A DNA stretch of 55,086 bases from Verrucomicrobiota bacterium (GTDB lineage: Bacteria > Verrucomicrobiota > Verrucomicrobiia > CAIQCK01): assembly GCA_026397915.1 (NCBI GenBank), contig JAPLTX010000062.1:1-55086 (forward strand), in the 5' to 3' direction. Both the position numbers and the translations under genes were made by a program. Under the pieces are notes generated by a model. That model saw nothing but the letters and a program-made list of their open reading frames with translations. It was not told the DNA's origin and made no database searches. Each line of letters begins with the position of its first letter. Position 1 is the stretch's first letter. Shown piece after piece: positions 27,541 to 35,328 of the stretch.

Positions 27541-30501
27541 ATGAGGATGCTTGCCGCAGTGGTGATGGTCGCGTGCGTGGTTTGCGCGCGGGTGGTCGCG
27601 GATGAACCTGTCATTGGCGTTCCGATGAAGCCCGACCCGCCGCCGGCGGTGGATGGGCAACTGGAGGATTGGGGCAACGTCCCCGGCGCGCTCACGCTCA
27701 ACCGCGCCGAGCAGGCGACGTGGGGCGGCAGTGCGTGGAAATCCGCGAGCGACCTCAGCGCGAAGGTCTGGATCGCGTGGCGGCAGGACATGCTCTACCT
27801 CGCCGCCGATGTCACTGACGACAAGATCCGCCAGACCCAGCGCGGCGCGGGCATCTGGAAAGGCGATTGCATCCAGCTCTACCTCGACGTTGCGCCAGAT
27901 GAGGAAGCCACGCGCACTTACTTCGGCAAAGGCCAGTTTCAAGTCGCGTTCAGTCCGGGGAACTTCCAGAAGACAGGCGACCCGCTCGTCGACTGTCCGC
28001 CGGAGGCGTATTGCTTCAAGCCGGCGTCGCTCGCGCTCAAGGGCGCGCTGGTCGCCGCGCAACAGACCGACCACGGCTACACGCTGGAGGCTGCCATCCC
28101 GTGGGCATTGCTTGGCATCAAGCTGCCGGCGGTCGGCATGGTGGTGAATTTCGAGATCGCAGTCTTCGACACGGACGGCACCGAGGCGCGGTCGGAGAAG
28201 CTGCTGAGCCTCTCGACGAAGAAGTGGGCGATGAATCGCCAGCGGCTCAACGTTGCCGTGCTCGCCGGCGCGGACGGAAAAGCGCCGGCCATCGTCCGCG
28301 GCGCGCCGGTCTTCGACAAGGTGGAGTTGAAGCCGAAGACCAAACAGACGTTCAAGTTCACAAGCACGAAGCCGCCCGCCGGCAAGGAAGCCGTGCTCGC
28401 GCTCAAGGCGCGCATGGATACACCGAAGGTCGCCGGCTACACGCAGGCGTTGAAGCTGACGCTCAATGGCACGGCGCTCGACGGCAAGCGGCTGCTGAAC
28501 AAGCCGCTGGAGATGAAGGGCAAGGACGGCCGCATCCACCGGCTCGTCGCGGTGGACCGCTTCACGGCCTACTACGCGCCGGACTTCACCAGTGCCGACA
28601 CGTCGTCCTACGCGATTGCCAACGTCAAGACCGGCGAGTTCGAGTTGCGCGTCAGCGACCTCTTGCGCGATGGCGAGAACCAGCTCGTCATCGAAAACGC
28701 CTGTTCGCCCAACGTCACGCGCTCTCTGATCGCCGCGAACTGTCGCGTTAGCTTCGCCGCGCCGCCGCCACCGCCGAAGCCGAAGGCCGGCCCGCCGAAA
28801 GGTCCGCTTTCGGTTTGCGCGCCGGTGAAGAAACCGAAGACTGCCTACAGCATGAAGGAATTGCCGGACGCGAAGCTCGCGGTCGAGGTCGGCGGCGAGA
28901 AGTTCAGTATCGAGAGCCGCTTCTCGACGCCGGTAGGAAAGTGGGAACACGGCTCGAACCCGTTTTTCAAACACACGCGTAAGGTCGAGTGGAAAACCGA
29001 GGCGGTTGTCGTCCGCGACACGTTCAAGAACCTCACCAACGAGAACCTGCCGCTGATGCAGCGTCACGAGGCTGCGCTTTCATCGCCGCTCAAGAAGATT
29101 TGGCTCGCGGGACTTTCGCCGGCCGGGCTGATCGGCACATCCTCTGCTCCGGAAAACCCGACGACCTTTGGCGTGACTGCGAAGACCGGCCTCGGTCTGC
29201 TGCCGCTGAACGACGAGTTCCAGGTCCACGTCTCCAACTACGCCGCCGACGGCACGCTCGGTCTCGCGGATAACCAATTCGTCCTCCAGCCCGGCAAGAC
29301 CTACACGACGGAATGGGCCATCGTGCCGGTGGTGCGGCCGGACAACTTCGACTTCATCAACGCCGCACGGCGACTGCTCGACGCGAATTTCACCATCCCG
29401 TATTGCTTCGCGTTCCTGCGCGGCGGGCCTTCGACGGAGAAGTGGTCGGATGAGCAGTTCGCCAGCTTCATCAGACTCAAGTCCGCGAATCTTCTCTGCG
29501 ACAGCATCATGTATCCGCGCTGGCACGGCCACTACACGCACGGCACGCCGTTCCAACTCGTGTCGCACGACTCCTACAAACGCTACGTCGAACGCATCCG
29601 CCGGCTCGTGCCCGACGCCAAGAGTTGCATCTACTTCCACTGCTTCATAGACACCCTCGAAGACGCGCCGACGAAATATCCCGACGCGCGCGTGCTGCGC
29701 AGCGACGGCTCGCAGGCCGATTACGGCACGCCGGGCGACCGGATTTTCTTCCCGACCGAGCGCAACGGGTTTGGCCGCGCGATGAGGCGCAACGTGGAGA
29801 TTATTCTCGACGACATCAAGGCCGACGGCGTGTATTGGGACGAACTGGAATACAGCGCCTACGCCTACCACTTCGGCGAGCCGTGGGACGGCTGCTCGGC
29901 GGACATTGACGCGAAGACGATGAAAATCCGGCGGCTGAAATCCTCCGTCACGCTCATCTCGCAGCCGTGGCGCGTCGCGCTCATCAAGGAGATTATGGCG
30001 CGCGGGCCGTTTATCGCCAACGGCCAGCCGCACACGCGCACCGTAGCGCGGCTGAAATTCCCGCGCTTCTGCGAGACCGGCAGCATCAGCAACTGCGCGC
30101 GCGCCCAGCTTCACTCGCCCATCGCCCTCGGCGACCATCTCACCGAGCGATGCGAGGAGGACGCCTACCGCAACATGGTGGCCGCGCTCGACTATGGCTG
30201 CGTCTCGCATTGGTATAGCGACATGCAGGTGATTCCGGCCTACGAGACGATCACGAAGTTCATGTATCCCATCACGCCGATGGAGTTGCACGAGGGCTAC
30301 ATCGTCGCCAAGGAGCGCATCCTGACCAATCGCAGCGGCTTCTTCGGCTGGGGCGATGCGTCGAAACACGAGGTCCACGTCTTCGACGACACCGGCCGCG
30401 AAGTGCGGGACTTCAAAGCGCCGACCGTCGAGCGCGATGGGGCGACGTTCACCGAACTGCGCATCGGCGAAGGCTGGAGCGCGGCGATTGTGAGGAAATA
30501 A
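27541..30501 (+). CDS. Exported CBM9-like / TIM-barrel protein of unassigned family
   Basis: The 986-residue product has a signal peptide (MLAAVVMVACVVCARVVADEP) and a CBM9/DOMON-like N-terminal domain (PPAVDGQLEDWGNVPG and LYLAADVTDD, residues ~35-235). Central beta-domains follow, separated by a proline-rich linker (APPPPPKPKAGPPKGP). The C-terminal half (residues ~610-986) looks like a TIM barrel with GVYWDELEYSAYAY as the likely acidic active-site strand and a closing beta-domain ending EGWSAAIVRK. It shares that half with the gene at 45315 (LLDANFT/ALDVNFT, RVLRSDG, ALGDHLTE/GLGDHLTE, WGDASKHEVH/WGDRSKHEVH), so the two are paralogues. A glycosidase is the best guess. No catalytic assignment is proven. 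Confidence 0.82.
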   Translation: MRMLAAVVMVACVVCARVVADEPVIGVPMKPDPPPAVDGQLEDWGNVPGALTLNRAEQATWGGSAWKSASDLSAKVWIAWRQDMLYLAADVTDDKIRQTQRGAGIWKGDCIQLYLDVAPDEEATRTYFGKGQFQVAFSPGNFQKTGDPLVDCPPEAYCFKPASLALKGALVAAQQTDHGYTLEAAIPWALLGIKLPAVGMVVNFEIAVFDTDGTEARSEKLLSLSTKKWAMNRQRLNVAVLAGADGKAPAIVRGAPVFDKVELKPKTKQTFKFTSTKPPAGKEAVLALKARMDTPKVAGYTQALKLTLNGTALDGKRLLNKPLEMKGKDGRIHRLVAVDRFTAYYAPDFTSADTSSYAIANVKTGEFELRVSDLLRDGENQLVIENACSPNVTRSLIAANCRVSFAAPPPPPKPKAGPPKGPLSVCAPVKKPKTAYSMKELPDAKLAVEVGGEKFSIESRFSTPVGKWEHGSNPFFKHTRKVEWKTEAVVVRDTFKNLTNENLPLMQRHEAALSSPLKKIWLAGLSPAGLIGTSSAPENPTTFGVTAKTGLGLLPLNDEFQVHVSNYAADGTLGLADNQFVLQPGKTYTTEWAIVPVVRPDNFDFINAARRLLDANFTIPYCFAFLRGGPSTEKWSDEQFASFIRLKSANLLCDSIMYPRWHGHYTHGTPFQLVSHDSYKRYVERIRRLVPDAKSCIYFHCFIDTLEDAPTKYPDARVLRSDGSQADYGTPGDRIFFPTERNGFGRAMRRNVEIILDDIKADGVYWDELEYSAYAYHFGEPWDGCSADIDAKTMKIRRLKSSVTLISQPWRVALIKEIMARGPFIANGQPHTRTVARLKFPRFCETGSISNCARAQLHSPIALGDHLTERCEEDAYRNMVAALDYGCVSHWYSDMQVIPAYETITKFMYPITPMELHEGYIVAKERILTNRSGFFGWGDASKHEVHVFDDTGREVRDFKAPTVERDGATFTELRIGEGWSAAIVRK

Positions 30502-30535
30502 CCCAGTCGGTCCGCGCCAACGACGCGGCTTGTAA

Positions 30536-30553
30536 CCCCGAAAGCTATCGGGG
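30536..30553. repeat. Small perfect hairpin, possible terminator remnant
   Basis: CCCCGA at 30536-30541 pairs with TCGGGG at 30548-30553 across a 6-base loop, 35 bases after the stop of the upstream gene. No T-run follows on either strand, so intrinsic termination is not convincing. It may be a copy of a dispersed hairpin. It sits in the gene-free stretch 30502-30858 together with a run of nine G at 30643-30651. Confidence 0.35.
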
Positions 30554-30655
30554 CCAAAGCCTCGGCCGCAAACCGTCTTGCAGGGCGAACACCAAACCGG
30601 GGTCTCCGCCGCCTGAACCGGGATTGCCAGACCTTTACTCATGGGGGGGGGCAGG

Positions 30656-30846
30656 CTTGATTTACCTTGATTAGCCTTGATTTGGTTTGACTAGGTTTGA
30701 CTAGGTTTGACCGGAGGTTGGATTTGGGTTCGTTTCGCAATTTTGCTTTGTTCTGGACTGAGTCGTTTTGGCGCGGTCTGGCTAGTCCTGATTCTGTTTT
30801 CCAGGTCGGATTTACCCGGATTTGGTCGGATTCAGTCGGATGGGTC
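30656..30846. repeat. Degenerate tandem decamer array beside the hsdS stop
   Basis: Six consecutive 10-base units fill 30656-30715 (CTTGATTTAC, CTTGATTAGC, CTTGATTTGG, TTTGACTAGG twice, TTTGACCGGA). Four more occupy 30807-30846 (CGGATTTACC, CGGATTTGGT, CGGATTCAGT, CGGATGGGTC). The sequence between is less regular but has similar composition. It lies between a run of nine G and the 3' end of the specificity gene, at the left border of the restriction-modification island. No gene is seen in 30502-30858. Confidence 0.7.
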
Positions 30847-30858
30847 GTGCTCATGGCA

Positions 30859-32361
30859 TTACACCGGAACAGTGACGGTGCGGCCTTCGATGATTTGTTC
30901 CTGCACCGCGGCGAGGGTGCGCTGGAGAGCTTTGAGTTCGCGGTCGAGTTCCCAGATGCCCAAGCCTTCGTTCCACTCCCGGTGCCAAGCGACGAAGTTT
31001 GCCAGCGTAGCTTCGCGCACGGGTGGCGGGACGGGGTTGTGATAGAAACCGGCTATTTCCTGCTGAAGCGGCTCAGGGAAGTTGGGGATCAGCACGAAGT
31101 CGAAATAGTCGGGCGAGAAATGGCCGCCGCTACCTCCGACAGCCATGAGGTCGATCAGCCGCTGGCTTCGATACCAGTTGAAGATGCAGCGGAAGAAGAT
31201 GGATTGCGCCAAGTCACCATCACTGCGCCTTGCGTAAAGACCGTGAGCGTTGGTCGTCGCGCGTTCCGGCTCATCAATGAGCACTATGGAGCGTCCCTTG
31301 TGAAACCCGGCCTCGCCAAAAAGAATGTCTCCAGCGTGAAGCAGCGGCAGTTTGCGCGCGGTGCCGAGCCATGTCACGGCGTCCATCGTGCCGTATTCTG
31401 AGATGTTCGCAGGGATCAGCAATTGATAGAAGCCAGGTTTCGGCGTTTCGGAATCCAGACGTGTTTGCAGCAACTTAATTTCGAGGCTCGGCCCGGGGGT
31501 GATCGTGAAACCTGCGGCGCTCGGCGTGCGATAGCCTCGGCGATAGTTCCGAATTCGTGCGATCTTCGATTTATATTCGTGGCTGTAGATCGCGGCATCG
31601 AAACGACCGAGTCCCGCGATCTCGTCGCGCATAGGGTATTCGTAGCGAAATGACCCGGTTTGGCTGGCAGTCAGTTCAGCTTCGATCAGTCCGTGGATTT
31701 CGTCGTTCCGAGCCCGGATCGCCTTTTCCTTCTCGACGATTGCCTCGGTAAGCGCAGCGACATAAGCGATCACATCGTCTGCACCGCGCTGATTCGGAAA
31801 TGGGATGCGACAATCAAGGAGCGTTTCGAGTTTGAAATTGTCGAGTGCAGCGATGGAGCCAGCGACATCGGAACGCTGCTGTAGTTTGCAGACATCGTGC
31901 TTGAGGAACGCGAAACAGTAGAGGGGCTGCGTTGCAAAGCGCAGTCGGAGCATGTGCCCGCTCAACGTAGCCGTGCCACACTGGTAGGCAAACGCGACTT
32001 CGCCAACATTGCCACCGCGCGCATAAAGCACATCACCCTCGAAGACTTCGCGCTCTGGGTTTCTTTCGATCGCCGCCTTGAACGCACGAGGCGTGATTGG
32101 CGCAACGGCACCACCCTTGAGTTGCGTAAGTAATGAATGCGGTTGAAGCGCCTTGGTGCGGATGAAAGAGCACGGGCTGTTTCTCACATAAGCCAAAGAA
32201 CCGACTTCCTTACCATTGTGAAATTCTGCGAGCAAGTCACCGACCTTTGGCTGATTTGAGTTGGAAATCTCGACGCGCTGATACATCCCCGCCGACCATG
32301 AGGTAGCTTTGGCTTTCAACTCCGCGAGGCTGATCTCGCGCGGAACGCGAAGATATTTCAT
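30859..32361 (-). CDS. Type I-like restriction-modification specificity subunit (HsdS-like)
   Basis: The 500-residue protein has the two-target-recognition-domain layout of specificity subunits. TRD1 covers about residues 20-195 (GDLLAEF, GDVLYARGGNVGEVAF). A helical spacer with alternating charge lies at ~210-245 (VAALTEAIVEKEKAIRARND). TRD2 covers ~285-455 (GDILFGEAGFHKGRSIVL, GGSGGHFSPDYFDFVLIP). A second helical region ends the protein. It chooses the DNA target for the methylase encoded immediately upstream. Start and upstream stop overlap as TGATG at 32363-32359 with AAGGAGAG ahead, fixing the start at 32361. Codon and base composition look less GC-rich than the neighbours, suggesting acquisition. 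Confidence 0.85.
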   Translation of the reverse strand: MKYLRVPREISLAELKAKATSWSAGMYQRVEISNSNQPKVGDLLAEFHNGKEVGSLAYVRNSPCSFIRTKALQPHSLLTQLKGGAVAPITPRAFKAAIERNPEREVFEGDVLYARGGNVGEVAFAYQCGTATLSGHMLRLRFATQPLYCFAFLKHDVCKLQQRSDVAGSIAALDNFKLETLLDCRIPFPNQRGADDVIAYVAALTEAIVEKEKAIRARNDEIHGLIEAELTASQTGSFRYEYPMRDEIAGLGRFDAAIYSHEYKSKIARIRNYRRGYRTPSAAGFTITPGPSLEIKLLQTRLDSETPKPGFYQLLIPANISEYGTMDAVTWLGTARKLPLLHAGDILFGEAGFHKGRSIVLIDEPERATTNAHGLYARRSDGDLAQSIFFRCIFNWYRSQRLIDLMAVGGSGGHFSPDYFDFVLIPNFPEPLQQEIAGFYHNPVPPPVREATLANFVAWHREWNEGLGIWELDRELKALQRTLAAVQEQIIEGRTVTVPV

Positions 32362-34604
32362 CAGCTCTCCTTGAGAAATAGATCTTGGAGCGTCTTTTCC
32401 TGGCCGAGTGCCCATAGGCGAAACTCGGCGAGCGTTTCGGTAAATTCTTCATCGAGCACAGGCTCGCCATGCTCGTTCACACGAATGTCGAAGGTTGTCT
32501 CGTCGATCTGATAGATGGGATTGAAGAAGACGTTGCGCTTGCTGGTGCGCTTCTCGTAGCCCACGCGCTGGATGTCGCGAACGAAGATGCTGTAGCCGGA
32601 TTCGTTCAGCCGCTTGAGTGCGGCGGGCTTGGGTCTGTAGGCGATGATGATGCTGGTATTGACGCCGGTTTCGGCGAAGACGTTGGCCGGGAGATCAAAC
32701 AGCGCGACGATGCGCATCCGCTGCATGAGCCACTTGCGCACTCGTTTCCATCTGTTAATGGAGGCGATGGAGTTCGATAGGACAATGCCGAAGCGGCCGT
32801 CCTCCTTCACGCAGCGGTAGGCGTTTTCGAGAAAGACGATGCCGAGATCGAGGGCATCGCTGCCTTTCGCCGCCGGCTTCTTTTTTTCGCGCTCGTGAGT
32901 AGCGCCAAAAGCGTCCTTCTCGTCCGCCTTCTGCCGTGTGAGATGCCAAGTCTCATACATCTCGATAACCTGCCGGTCGGCGTCCGTCTTGACCCGGTAG
33001 GCGCGGTCTTCACCGAAAGGTGGATTAGTGAGAACCACGTCGAACTTCTTCAGCTTGGTTTTGTCCGGCCATATCTCCCACTGGCCGCGGGCGTGCTCGC
33101 TCGGTATGAGATCCACGAGTGCAGGAGGTGAGCTGTCCGCGATCTTCGTGAGGATGGAGCCTTTGTCGGATTTTGCAAAGAGTTTGGCCTCGCCGTCACC
33201 GTTCAGGAGCATATTAAGCGTGGCGAGCGAGACCATGTTCTTGTCTAGGTCAACGCCATAGATATTCGCGTCGTCGAGCTTCCAACCGACTGGCTTGCTC
33301 AATGCATGAACGAAGCTGAGTGAAAGGAAGTCGGCGATGCCGCAGCAAGGATCGAAAACCGTCTCGCCATCACGGGGATTCACGAGACGCACTATGAAAT
33401 CGATAACCGGTAGCGGTGTGAGGAACTGAGCAGCCTCGTCGCGTTTGAAAGAGTTGGCGAAGTTATAGAAGACGAGCTGATAAAGGTCGCTCTTTGATGA
33501 GAGAACAAACGAGTAGTCCTGAAAAGCTTGCGCAATCGCCACAACGGCGCGCACGTCGTTTGGGTCGCGCCATTCGATGACATTCGTGGCAAAGATTTTC
33601 TGATATTCGCCCGCAGCCTCATCGCGTAGTGCGTGTATTCGCTTGATGAACCCTTTGATCGGTGCATCGGATAGGGCATGGAAGCCGGCTTCGGTATCGG
33701 TAACGTAGAAATCGAGAAAACGGTGCGGGTGCTTTTCGTTCCGCTTCTCGTCATAGACCTTCAGCGCAAAGGCTTGGAGGAATATGCCGTAGCCGCGCTG
33801 ATCAACCAGATTCACCTTGTCGAGCGCACGAAGCACGTCTGATAGCGCTGTCTTGATTTGGACGGAGGCAATCGTGGTGATGATGTCGAGATCGTAAATA
33901 GTGCGCTTGGATCGGTCGAATGATGCTGGGCGATTCACGCGCTTCCGGAGATCCTCGAAGTCCGGTAGGTAGCCGTAGGGGTCAGGGAGATGCAGCGAGA
34001 GGTCGCTTACCTTGCTCTCATCGCTCTTTTGATTCTTACTTTCGTCGTAGCGGAGATACTTCCCGTCCCGACGCTGAAACAAATATAGGCGATCCGCGCC
34101 GTAATAGACGCCGAGCACATAGGCGTCCGCCGGTTCTTTCTCGCGCATGGCCGGTTTCACCTGGCTCGTGAAGACCTTTTCGATTTCCTTGTCGTTCTTC
34201 TTGAACTCGATGACCGCAAGCAGGTGGTCATTGAGCCATTCGAGATCGGTTGAGCGCCGGTCTTTCCAGTAGGCGTTGTAGTGGCCGAGCCAGTCGCCGC
34301 TGTCGAAGATAGCGCCGTCGAGCCGGAGCAGTGCGGAGTTGCCCTTTGGGAATTGAACTTCGACGCCGACGAAATCTCGCGCGAAGAGGCCGGAGTTAAT
34401 GAGCGCGTAGATGAATTGCCACTTGTAGTATTCCTCGCTTGGCTTGCCTTGCTTGTCGCGGATGGAAGCAGCGTCGCGTGCCTTGCCGTTTACGGGAACG
34501 ATACACTTGGTCGTGGCGGCTGTTAGGTGTTTCTGATCGAAATCCGCCTTCGCGGAAGAAAATGTGCGCGACGATCCGCTGCTTTCACTTATTGTTGAGG
34601 CCAT
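32361..34604 (-). CDS. N6-adenine methylase with N-terminal nuclease-like domain (RM fusion)
   Basis: The 747-residue protein (ATG 34604; a GTG at 34616 would add four residues) has two parts. Residues ~50-190 match the HSDR_N-type PD-(D/E)xK layout: SEEYYKWQFIYALI, Asp96 in RLDGAIF and the Glu133-x-Lys135 pair in AVIEFKKND, then SQVKP. Residues ~360-640 form an N6-adenine methylase: motif I FDPCCGIADFL (~417-427, degenerate from DPACGTGGF) and motif IV NPPFGE (~527-532). A specificity subunit follows with a TGATG overlap. No HsdR or helicase gene is present, so the system resembles type IIB/IIG enzymes of the BcgI kind (nuclease and methylase in one chain, separate specificity protein). A type I MTase with an inactive extra domain is the alternative. 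Confidence 0.83.
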   Translation of the reverse strand: MASTISESSGSSRTFSSAKADFDQKHLTAATTKCIVPVNGKARDAASIRDKQGKPSEEYYKWQFIYALINSGLFARDFVGVEVQFPKGNSALLRLDGAIFDSGDWLGHYNAYWKDRRSTDLEWLNDHLLAVIEFKKNDKEIEKVFTSQVKPAMREKEPADAYVLGVYYGADRLYLFQRRDGKYLRYDESKNQKSDESKVSDLSLHLPDPYGYLPDFEDLRKRVNRPASFDRSKRTIYDLDIITTIASVQIKTALSDVLRALDKVNLVDQRGYGIFLQAFALKVYDEKRNEKHPHRFLDFYVTDTEAGFHALSDAPIKGFIKRIHALRDEAAGEYQKIFATNVIEWRDPNDVRAVVAIAQAFQDYSFVLSSKSDLYQLVFYNFANSFKRDEAAQFLTPLPVIDFIVRLVNPRDGETVFDPCCGIADFLSLSFVHALSKPVGWKLDDANIYGVDLDKNMVSLATLNMLLNGDGEAKLFAKSDKGSILTKIADSSPPALVDLIPSEHARGQWEIWPDKTKLKKFDVVLTNPPFGEDRAYRVKTDADRQVIEMYETWHLTRQKADEKDAFGATHEREKKKPAAKGSDALDLGIVFLENAYRCVKEDGRFGIVLSNSIASINRWKRVRKWLMQRMRIVALFDLPANVFAETGVNTSIIIAYRPKPAALKRLNESGYSIFVRDIQRVGYEKRTSKRNVFFNPIYQIDETTFDIRVNEHGEPVLDEEFTETLAEFRLWALGQEKTLQDLFLKES

Positions 34605-34655
34605 GGGCTGAAACACTTGCGTTGTGCGTGCCTCAGCCCTGCCTTCCGACTGCTA

Positions 34656-34740
34656 CTGCATGGGATTCTCCGGTGCCTGAAACGAAGTGGGACGCGCCTA
34701 CGCGACGTCCTACCTCAGGCACCTAGGAGGGCCCATGCAG
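34656..34740. repeat. Long imperfect inverted repeat upstream of the RM operon
   Basis: The left arm 34656-34680 (CTGCATGGGATTC... GGTGCCTGA) pairs with 34715-34740 (TCAGGCACC... CCCATGCAG) with few mismatches. Weaker pairing (GTGGGACG against CGTCCTAC) continues toward the loop. It begins about 50 bases upstream of the methylase start. Possible roles are a dispersed palindromic element or control of RM expression. Confidence 0.6.
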
Positions 34741-34750
34741 AAACGCTTTC

Positions 34751-34774
34751 AGCGCGCCCCAGTCGGGGCGCGCT
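34751..34774. repeat. Perfect 10-bp GC hairpin
   Basis: AGCGCGCCCC at 34751-34760 pairs exactly with GGGGCGCGCT at 34765-34774 across a 4-base loop. Further outside, CGCT and AGCG can pair after three mismatches. No T-run follows. It is in the 724-base gene-free stretch 34605-35328. Confidence 0.6.
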
Positions 34775-34947
34775 TCGAGCGCTGCTCTGCATTTCCGAAA
34801 TTTCCTAGGTTTCGAGGTAATCAGCAGCCGAAGCTACGCGAAATGAATTTGTGGTTTGTTTGGTTACTCGATAATTCTGTGTCTTCTGTGACGCGCGGAG
34901 TGTAGCGCGAACGGCTGGCTGTCGGCAACAACGCAAGTGGGGCGCGT

Positions 34948-35016
34948 AAAGTAGGACAGGCGTCCCGCCTGTCTGAATCATCCACGAATGGACAGGCAGG
35001 ATGCCTGTCCTACTTT
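34948..35016. repeat. Nested inverted repeat (dispersed palindromic element)
   Basis: Two 26-base arms, 34948-34973 and 34991-35016, pair with 24 of 26 matches across a 17-base loop. The outer 14 bases AAAGTAGGACAGGC/GCCTGTCCTACTTT match perfectly. Each arm can also fold on itself (GACAGGC...GCCTGTC), giving a cruciform-type nested hairpin. A second element of the same design but different sequence is at 50225-50274. Such units resemble REP/REPIN-like or small non-autonomous elements. Confidence 0.75.
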
Positions 35017-35100
35017 GGCGTCACAGTTGAGAAGCCGTCTCTGCCGGCGGTTCGTGGTTGTTCCGGCAACGCGCGCGGCGCAACCTGCGGCTTGTTCGTG

Positions 35101-35202
35101 ATGAAACTACGGAGACCAACAACCGCAGACCGTGGACCGGGCGCGACGTTCACCGATCTACGCATCGCCGAAGGTTGGAGCGCGGCGATTGTGAGGAAAT
35201 GA
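35101..35202 (+). pseudogene. Decayed 3' end of a paralogue of the 27541 gene
   Basis: The frame ending at TGA 35200-35202 reads GATFTDLRIAEGWSAAIVRK. The gene at 27541 ends GATFTELRIGEGWSAAIVRK, and the paralogue at 45315 ends GATLTELSLAKGWSAAIMRK. About 65 bases before the stop match the first at roughly 92 percent by eye. Upstream of 35101 the similarity fades. It is either a remnant of a lost gene or the duplicated 3' end created when the RM island entered. Confidence 0.7.
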
Positions 35203-35234
35203 TGAAAGAAGGCATGCAAAACAACTTGAAGAGC

Positions 35235-35325
35235 ATGAGCCACTCTTGCACTTCTTACACGGGCTGGCGGGTTTTGCCGGCTTTGCGATTCGGACTGTGC
35301 TGATCCTTTGTGCGTCGCGCTTGGT
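35235..35325 (+). pseudogene. Decayed signal-peptide region related to the 40499 gene
   Basis: From ATG 35235, allowing one inserted base near codon 4, the reading is MSH-LHFLHGLAGFAGFAIRTVLIL. The gene at 40499 starts MSKFRHFLRGLAGFTGSVLIV. The DNA also aligns (GCACTTCTTAC-CGGG-TGGCGGG). Without the shift the frame stops quickly. It follows the decayed tail at 35101-35202, so together they look like an old two-gene junction. Confidence 0.6.
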
Positions 35326-35328
35326 GTC

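Noticed and set aside
30536..30553. The hairpin after the 27541 gene as a rho-independent terminator
   Set aside because: Only six base pairs and no following T-run on either strand; kept as a small repeat only.
34605..35100. CRISPR array in the repeat-rich region upstream of the RM genes
   Set aside because: The repeats are inverted, different from each other and not regularly spaced, and no cas gene is present.
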